Shown here in pieces: positions 11,716 to 64,000 of a DNA stretch of 64,000 nt. Every line of letters starts with the position of its first letter. Positions within the stretch are counted from its first letter, which is position 1. Position numbers and translations under genes: made by a program. The notes below the pieces were generated by a model. The model saw only the letters and a program-made list of their open reading frames with translations, had not been told where the DNA came from and made no database searches. The stretch is from Mactromeris polynyma (lineage: Eukaryota > Mollusca > Bivalvia > Venerida > Mactridae): positions 18,804,256 to 18,868,255 of the forward strand of contig JASFXZ010000001.1 in assembly GCA_032209605.1 (NCBI GenBank), read 5' to 3'.

Positions 11716-12769
11716 GCGAGGTCAACCATGACGATATTAGGTATTTTCTTTGTGAACGTCGATATTGTATAATATTAGAATGCCAAATTTTAAGTCGACA
11801 TATGAAACCTTTTTCTTAAATTTGTATTTTATTACATGGACGTTTAGAAAATTTGTTCAGTGTGTCAGGGTGTATGTACAAGAATATGACTATTGTTTGT
11901 AGGACTTCCATTTCAATTCCTTACATATTAACATGGTGGCTTATGACTGCAATATTCTTTACACAGTAAGTAAAAATCCAGGGAAATATGCATTGGAGGG
12001 TAGGTTCTACTTGCTATTTTTATTTTATGGGTCTTACAACAGAACAAATGGATTCTATTGAACTATAATTTACTCCGGTAAGTCGATACAAACATTTCCA
12101 GCATACGAATGAATGGAATGCTGTCTCATTACTGCGAATAATAACAACAACATATAAGCCATATGACTTTACTGTTCGAAATCTCAAGTCGCATATATTA
12201 TAAGTGATTGGTTTCTAAAATACGCAATGAAGAAAAGTGCATCGTCTACGAGTCGGAAAGAGAAACATTATCAGATTTCTTATAAATATACACATAACAC
12301 TATTTTGCTTTCCAATACTCAATATGAACCAGTATAAATCTTAAACAGGGTTGTATATAATGTATTATTTACTGGCTATTAATTAAGAAAACGTTTCTAA
12401 CTCATTAATCTAAACTCATTAAAAGTACATGTATATGTTTACTGTTTGTAGTGCAGAAAACATCCATCATCCGAAAGTTAGGTAAATTAATTGTATCATG
12501 TAATTTAATTGTGTAATACATTAAAAACACTTTATAAAAGTTTTTCACAAACATATTATTGTATTATGATCGACAAAGTAGATTAATGTGTGCAATCAAG
12601 AAACATCTAATATAAATGTACACTTTCTAAAGTACAGCTGTCTGCAAACCAGGACTCTGTTTGAAAGAAGACTAGATGCGCCCATATGACACGGATGGGA
12701 TTTTCATTAAAACGCAAATATTTTGTTCGTAAAGGCTTTATAATTTTGAATAAATATGAATTGAATCCA
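11716..12769. other. Intergenic sequence, nothing recognised
   Basis: AT-rich, no supported ORF, no clear repeat. Confidence 0.4.
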
Positions 12770-13150
12770 TCCACCATTTCAAGAGTTATTGACTGGAGAC
12801 CAACGTTCGGGTCAAATAAGGGTCATGAAGAGTTACTGATCGAAAACTAGTTTTTTTAATCGAAAAAGGACCATGACTACATCCAAAATTGGTGAATTGT
12901 AACCTAATTGACCTTAACCTTTATTTCAGTATCCTATGCTTATGTGCCCAACATGAATTTAATCAATCTTTAATTTTCAGGAGTTATTGATCGGAAACCA
13001 TTTTTTAAATCGAAAAAGGGTCATTAACTCCTCATAAAATTGGTACATTGTAACCTTAATAAAACTCGACCTGTATCTTATTATCCTGTGCTCATGTGTC
13101 AAATATGAATTAAATCCGTCCATCCTTTCAGGAGTCATTAAACGGAAACA
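12770..13150. repeat. Diverged internally repeated element of the 'ATTGATCGGAAACC' type
   Basis: Three imperfect units share AGGAGTTATTGATCGGAAACC-like sequence, a GAAAAAGGGTCA stretch and an AATATGAATTAAATCC-like stretch (about 12780, 12975 and 13125). Related fragments lie at 29090-29170, 42590 and in the 156-bp array (25581-26204). It ends directly against the SINE at 13151. Confidence 0.55.
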
Positions 13151-13334
13151 AACTCTTGAGTTCTTACAACTTATATTAATCACTCTCGATGACTGCTTCC
13201 TGGCTACCAACCAGTACTTGCGCCCAATTTAGGGATTGTGAAGTTTGTGATCAAACTCCGCTCATCGCGGGGCTCGAACTCACGACGTTCGGATCAGGAG
13301 TCAGACGCTCTACCCATAGACCACTACGTCACCT
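13151..13334 (-). mobile_element. tRNA-derived SINE (first family), minus strand
   Basis: On the minus strand the head has an A box GTGGTCTATGGGTAGAGC and a B box CGTGAGTTCGAGCC, followed by a body containing GGAGTTTGATCA, TACTGGTTGGTAGCCAGGAA and GCAGTCATCGAGAGTGATTA. The element at 60568-60775 on the plus strand aligns over its whole length, including the body, which makes both copies of one family. Confidence 0.75.
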
Positions 13335-14522
13335 TCTGGTATCTAGACCATTTTATTTCCTCATTCAAAGCAAAACATTTAATAGACATGTTTTAATTAA
13401 TGGTCTTTTCCCTAACACAATAATTCATGTAGCGGTCGAATTAATCGAAATCACACGGAAATGTCATTCAAACATTTTCCAATTGATCATAATTTGTCAT
13501 CACATGCTTTTTTCGTAAAAAATGTATTTTGTGTTTTTTACATTTAAAAAAACTGCACCTTACCTAATATTTTCAGTAAAAACCACAAGCTTTTCAATAA
13601 TATTAATGACAAATTGCCATCGTGAAACCAAGGTTTTTTTGTGTACATGAAATTCATGATTTGGAGAAAAGGTCATATGTCTACAGTGCTTGTTCATCAG
13701 TCTTTATGTACATTTTTAGCAAAAATAAAACATTTTTTTCTGTTTTACTCATTCATTCTATTTTGCCAGTGGTAGGAATTTTTACTTCCTGAACTGACTA
13801 ATTCCTTTCAATCTTTTGTTATACCGACATTGGTTTAGGGGAAAATGGTTGTAAAATATTGGTGCGCAATTATCACTAATTCACGTTGGTATTAAAATGT
13901 GAAAATACAACTTTTGAATTTGCTTTTTTTGTTAAGACTAATTTCAGCGGAAATATGGCAGTAGGTGGAGTTGGTATAAACTAGTACAAACAAAACCCCA
14001 ACAAACGAGTACACAAGTAACAGTGTCTAGTCCTAAAATGAATGAAAAGGTGTAAAATTTAAGCAACCATAGTAGCTCATCTTCGATGTGTTCCAACTGG
14101 CTTCTTTGCCAGCTGACGTATCATAACTCTGCTTTTACTGGTTTGATCAGATGTCAAAACCCCAGGTACACAACTTCGTGTGATGACAAATATGCATACA
14201 AAGTCTGGTTACCCTAGGTCTTAAACTTTTTGAGGTACGATGTACAAGGATAAACTACACGCCCCCCCCCTCATTTTAATGTGGGGCAACCGAATTAATC
14301 AACTTTAGGAGCCTATCCCTTTGTCGCAAAAGTGGAAGTCAGAGTAACAATTTGTTCCATCTTAAATTCTCACCATAGAACGGACAGACAGACGGCACAG
14401 TGTATAACCCGATGTATATTACACCGAGTGATGCGTTTGCAACAGAGTGAAGCGTTCCAGATAGGTGATTAGTAGTGTTAATTTTCTTACCAAAAATTCA
14501 TACTTTTCGATGTTTCTCTAGG
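13335..14522. other. Intergenic sequence with mixed repeat remnants
   Basis: AT-rich; a poly-C run lies at about 14263 and a short GACAGACAGACGG tail-like motif at about 14383. No gene is supported. Confidence 0.35.
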
Positions 14523-14523
14523 T

Positions 14524-14755
14524 TATACACCATGGACAGCACAAAATGACATCATGGACAGCGCCACATGACATAATCACATGACACCATGGACAGCGCC
14601 ACGTGACACCATGGACAGCGCATCATGGACAGCACCAAATGACACCATGGACAGCGCCACATGACATAATCACATGACACCATGGACAGCGCCACATGAC
14701 ATCATCACATGACACCATGGACAGCGCCTCTTGAGATCGTCGACAGCATCACATG
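14524..14755 (+). repeat. Irregular tandem repeat of an ATGGACAGCGCC motif
   Basis: About ten partial units combine ACACCATGGACAGCGCC with ACATGACATAATCACATG. Unit length varies, so the array looks old or built by replication slippage. Confidence 0.8.
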
Positions 14756-16309
14756 ACATCAACACCATATTGAGGCGCTTAGGACCCAGGAAAGCTCACA
14801 TGATAAAATGTTCATGCTGTCGTCAAAGGATAGAAATGTAATCAACATAGGAAAGACCTCTCTGTGCCAGAGATATTCTTTCAGTGATACAGAATTAAAG
14901 AAAGAAACAAAATACGGTTGTATTTTTTTAAATTTTATTATTGATTTTTTATAACTTCTTACATGGATTAAAAACATTTTGTACCAAAAATCAAAAATGC
15001 ACAAAATCGAAAAAAACTTGTTTCTAAACCGGTCACTAAAAGTAGAAAAGAATTGGCACATTTTTCCTACAATTTGTTACACACTATCTATACTACATAT
15101 AAATATAAATGTACAAAAACTTTACAGGGATATCTTACATGATAACATACAAAATCTATTAGTAAAATAACACATCAGTAGAATAATAAAATGTTTGTAT
15201 AATATCTATGATGTACATAAAACACGATGTATAAAAGATTGTGGCGCTAAAACATGGTGTCCTCAAACCACCAACTCTCTAAAAATGTTCATAACAACAG
15301 CAAGAAATTCTTGTCGTTCGTCGAAAATATATTTACTAAAGAAATCTCACTTATATAAATTGGCTAAAATACACTGGGCCATAAAACAAACTTTCCACAA
15401 GATCATGAACTTCATGTAGACTGCAGATTCACAATACAATGTATATGTAACAGAAAACCTCCTTTAATTGAAAATGTTCCCACTCAGTTGATAACTTAAC
15501 TTACAGCATTCAATTGAAACACAAACTGCAATCCTTTATATTTCTACAGGAGTTTTAAACTAAGACGCACATACAATATTAATCTATTCTGTTGTTCTAA
15601 AGTTTTCTACACAATATATATATCAGGCTTAACAGATCGCAGTCTTCTATCGCAGCTATTAGTTTTTGCTTGACTTTATATTTTACTTTTATTTCTTTAT
15701 AAGACAACTGACTGTAATAAAAATAATAATAATAAATTAGTAAAATATCCAAAATTTGTTTTCAGTTTGAATGTTGAGAGCGACTCATGAATCTAATTAA
15801 CCCAAATGTCCATGAATTTTAAACACAGGTCTGTCAACACCAACATGAATCTAATTTACCAAAATGTCCATGAATTTTAAACAGGTCTGTCAACACCAAT
15901 GCTTATACTGGCAAAACAAGAACATAGCAATAAGGTTCAACAATGTACATGGACATAATATACTGACAAGGTTGTTGGTGACACTGTACCTAACTAAATA
16001 CAACTTCAAAATATAAATACAATCTTTGAAGACACTGAGATACAGACTAAATATAAATATATATGCATGTATAACCACATTTAAGCATATACTAAGTAGT
16101 AATTGATGATATATGAGTAATATATAAATAGTCCATAATGGAGCATGGGGGTAAATAGTTGATAATATTGCAAGTATTACAGATTTCTAGACAAAATAAA
16201 CACCACAGGTAAATACCTGCAAGTTATACTGGCCCGACAATTTCAGACAAAATGTTAACATAGATCGAGAGACCAGCATCAACACAATGGTGAATATGTC
16301 AGTCACAAT
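14756..16309. other. AT-rich intergenic sequence
   Basis: No supported ORF. A local duplication of about 58 bp occurs at 15785-15900 (CAAATGTCCATGAATTTTAA in both copies). It could be distal 3' untranslated sequence of the laminin gene or of a neighbour; nothing decides. Confidence 0.35.
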
Positions 16310-16551
16310 ATGAGCACCGCAGTACGATTGCCAACCTCTTCTATAAGTGATGTCATTCCCAGAAAAATTCAAATGTGACGTCACTATGTACTGACAGTAA
16401 GCAATATTTGCCCCCATATGGCAATATGAAAACACAGTGACCATATGGAGTAAATATTGTTTCCTGCTTGCAAATAGTGACATCACATGTGACGTTTTCT
16501 TGGAATGACATCACTTACAGAAGAGGTTGTAAATCCCACAGCAGCGCTCAT
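16310..16551 (+). mobile_element. Fold-back MITE, copy 1 (242 bp)
   Basis: Ends read ATGAGCACCGCAGTACGATT and, reverse-complemented, ATGAGCGCTGCTGTGGGATT. The two halves stay complementary nearly to the centre: both arms contain AACCTCTTCT, AAGTGATGTCATTCC, GTGACGTCACTAT-like and CCATATGG segments. The whole element can fold into one imperfect hairpin. Copies 2 (41407-41647) and 3 (54315-54556, inverted) match it. No protein is encoded; the ORFs here (16187-16486, 16505-16738) are incidental. Flanks are ATAT-rich and the target duplication is not resolved. Confidence 0.85.
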
Positions 16552-19020
16552 ATATATGTCTGAGATTGATGGGCATCATCTAGCCAGATGGTATTGTCTG
16601 TCTGACACAATACATTTCACATATAGACAGAAATCATCAATGCCAATGTTTCTCTGTTATACAAAACTTGAAACATGTATCAGTCAAGACACCAGTTTTA
16701 TTGGAGACTACTGGAGTACTATTTTATCAAAATACTAAGTAAATGATTTATTAAAATAACATACAAGTATTACAATTTGTATAACAAAACTATTGTGATA
16801 TCATTTAAAAGGGGGAGACTTAATTTATTGTTCTAACAAATCAGTGTTACACATCAGAAAACAACAACATTTAATCAATAAATAAGGCACTTCATTTGGC
16901 AATGTTTCATTTACTAGATCTTCACTAGTAAGGGATAAAGATTCTGTATAAAATTTCACAGCAAGTTAAATATGAGCTTTAAACTTAAATAAAGAGACTC
17001 CTTTAGAACAAGAGTCATAACTTTCAATACATTTATGCAAGAGTTATCTAATTTAGTTATTGTAGGTTTTATGGCTGGCGAGCCGTATGTGAAGTTTCAA
17101 TCCAATACATGCAATGGCTACTGCACTATGGCCTTGATGGTGCTTATAGACTACTGTAACCAAAATTTGTAAGTTGACCAAGGGCCATAATTTTCCATAT
17201 TTTCAAGCAAGAGTTATCTAACCAAAGTGTGACGGCCAGGGTGAGTAGAAAAACAAAATATGGTGATAAAAATACAATTTATTTGCAAAAATATTTTCTT
17301 AAATTTCTTTAAATATGAATTCAAAATAAATTCATGCTAAAAATAGTAACATTACACATACTTAGTCAAAATCTATAATATCAAGATCTACAAAAATGGC
17401 TTAAGGTTATTTATTAGAACTCAGTGACAACAATTAGGACTATTACGGTATACTAGCATGCATGAACTCAACAAGGGAGACAATTCATGTTAAGTTCAAT
17501 GTACAGCAAAACTATAGGAGCAAAAACTGCCTTTAACATCCCTCAAATTACATAAAAGCAAATTGCACAAACATGAGCCCATGTTTACAAAATGGTGATA
17601 AAACCCGTATTGAATATTGACATGCCCATCTAGTTAATTATATATTTCGGTTTATAATCATGTTCTACAGCGCATTTTTTAATTCATATCCTATAAAGTG
17701 TCCATACTGGACTGATCTACAAAATAGTTAAGTATATTTACAGTCTACATTACTGGTAATGAAATGTCTGATGTCTGATGTCAAAGAGAAAAAATAAATT
17801 TTGGTAAAAAATATAGTATTTGAAAATTGTTCGACACACAAAATAGCATTAATATGCGTTTAAGGTACATGTTCTAATTGCCATAAGTAATGTACTGGAG
17901 GAAAGCTATGCTGTATCAAAAGGTTTATAATTTATCGAGAAATTGTTGATAAACAAACAGTTATAATCATTAGTTCTAGGAAATTCACATCCTCTGGTGT
18001 ACATTAATTCCAAAATGGATGCATATTGTAAGCATAATTCCACATGACTTTAAGGGAGTTTTACAAAGTAAGGCAACAGAAGTGTGACACAGTTCCCTGC
18101 AAACATTCACATAATGCACACTGTTTTAGTGTAACTACAATTTGGGTTTAAAAATAGAACATTCACATAATGGAAAACTTCATGAACAGTAATTTGAAGC
18201 AAATACAAGAATGTGTAAACGCTTGTATATAATTACAAAAATGAATTTTAATAATTGTTCTAAGCTACACAATAACTGACAAATTGTGAACATAAATGAG
18301 TAAACAAAATACATTACTGGTTCACGAGCAGTATCTGATAAAAGACAGCCATGATGGCCCCATATCACTCACTTGAGTACACTAAAATGCCATCCCCTTG
18401 TCAAAGTTATGAAGGTGTAAAAGTAAAAAATTGTGTGACCTGTCAGTATGTGTATGATATTTGGCCTGTAGTGTAAACAATACTTTTTTATGATTTGACC
18501 TTCTGACCTGGTTTCTTTCTCAAGGTGACCCACTTTCATATCATTATAGAGCTCTTGCAGACATTGTGATGAAGTTTCATGAAAATTGGGTAGAAAATTT
18601 CACCTCTAAAGTGTAAACAAGGCCTCAACTGGCGCACTACGCTGTGCTACGTCATGTGTCAAGAAGTGTCATATTTCTGACTTGAGCTCAAGATTATAAA
18701 AAGGCATGTTGTTCTATTCCCTTCATATGTTAGTAATTCCCAAAAAAAATATGTCAGATACTGCTCACAAACCAGTAGGGATGTTGACAATACATAACTA
18801 CCAAACAATATCTGTAGGCAAACACCCTAATTTTACTGCAATTCATATCAGATCTTGATTGTTATGAAAATAAATTGAACTTTCACTTTAAAAAGTTTTT
18901 CACTTATGAATGTGTTGTACAGTTTGAAACCTTTTAGCCTAGTTGATATAATGAAATTAATTTACTAAAACAAAAATTGTCACAACAGAAAATAACAGCA
19001 ATTCATGTATAGTTTGGAAA
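16552..19020. other. Region downstream of the laminin gene
   Basis: AT-rich with dispersed-repeat remnants: about 16980-17225 (two CAAGAGTTATCTAA-type segments) and 18480-18660 (AGTTTCATGAAAATTGGGT, a repeat-like motif also met at about 45570 and 38355). No exon or gene is recognised. Part could be long 3' UTR. Confidence 0.4.
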
Positions 19021-19027
19021 CGTTACA

Positions 19028-19033
19028 TTTATT
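19028..19033 (-). terminator. Candidate poly(A) signal AATAAA for the laminin gene
   Basis: The minus strand reads AATTAAATAAATG about 112 nt after the laminin stop codon, followed within 50 nt by the T/G-rich stretch TGTTATTTTCTGTTGTGAC. This is a reasonable signal with a downstream element. Other AATAAA matches exist further on, so 3' end choice is unproven. Confidence 0.35.
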
Positions 19034-19144
19034 TAATTTGCAGAAATCCCCAAATCATACTGTCAATTTGTGTTCATTACATTTTACTTCTGTACACGAG
19101 TTGAGGGGATTTCAGTAAGTTAAACAGCCTGATGAAATACTGTT

Positions 19145-63753
<44,609 letters not shown>

Positions 63754-63902
63754 CTGTAAGTTGAAAGGAAGAGATAAGTATCATTTTTCAACCTATTTAT
63801 AGTTAAAATCATGCATATTAATATTAATTACCTCAGAACAAATTCTGGTAGATTGATTCTACATTTGATTGTGAGGCGTCATTTCCTTTTTCTGACAAAT
63901 AG

Positions 63903-64000
63903 CTTTTGAATGTACCATTGCTAAGCTTTTAAACAGTTTTAAGGGGGTGATCATGATAGAAAACAGTTTTAAGGGGGTGAGCATGATGGCAAACAGTTTA
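63903..64000 (+). repeat. Short tandem repeat at the right edge
   Basis: AAACAGTTTTAAGGGGGTGA with TCATGATAG or GCATGATGGC recurs with a period near 30; it continues past the window end. Confidence 0.7.

Noticed and set aside
13262..13334. tRNA gene
   Set aside because: A and B boxes are present but the stems do not form, and the same sequence continues into a repeated SINE body also found at 60568.

Overview
The window is animal nuclear DNA: AT-rich, intron-dense and full of minisatellites, tRNA-derived SINEs and short inverted-repeat transposons. The style of the dispersed repeats and the protein sequence suggest a marine mollusc, most likely a bivalve. That assignment is inference; no species-specific marker was tested.

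One real gene dominates. From the right edge down to 19145, on the minus strand, lies the 3' three-quarters of a laminin alpha-chain gene of the vertebrate alpha-1/alpha-2 type. I rebuilt 49 coding exons (w1 at 63753 to w49 at 19145) by joining minus-strand segments at AG/GT splice sites with phase checked at every junction. They total 7815 nt, a single open frame of 2604 residues plus a stop. In protein order: the end of the first laminin IV-A (L4) domain; a long run of laminin EGF-like (LE) repeats; a second complete L4 domain; a further LE run; about 545-555 residues of coiled coil; LG1-LG3; a Ser/Thr-rich and acidic linker; LG4-LG5; stop. The N-terminal LN domain, first LE rod and first part of L4 must lie beyond 64000. 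The product is a secreted basement-membrane protein: the coiled coil trimerises with beta and gamma chains and the LG domains bind cell-surface receptors (family knowledge).

Left of the gene (1 to about 19000) I find no intact gene. This region holds three large tandem arrays (378-1938, period 28; 2385-2767, period 47; 4640-7092, period 43), a relic of a PIF/Harbinger-type transposase (3866-4003), a relic of a Tc1/mariner-type helix-turn-helix (11527-11589), a 705-bp TTAA-flanked non-autonomous transposon, SINEs, and the first of three copies of a 242-bp fold-back element.

The laminin introns carry the rest of the repeats: seven or more minisatellites (periods 27, 27, 28, 36, 43, 49, 156), two more fold-back copies, two pogo/Tigger-like MITEs, a nested CAGGG fold-back element and several SINEs. 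One 49-bp minisatellite has duplicated the 5' splice site of a coiled-coil exon. I see no undescribed multi-gene system; the novelty lies in the repeat architecture and its contact with laminin splicing.
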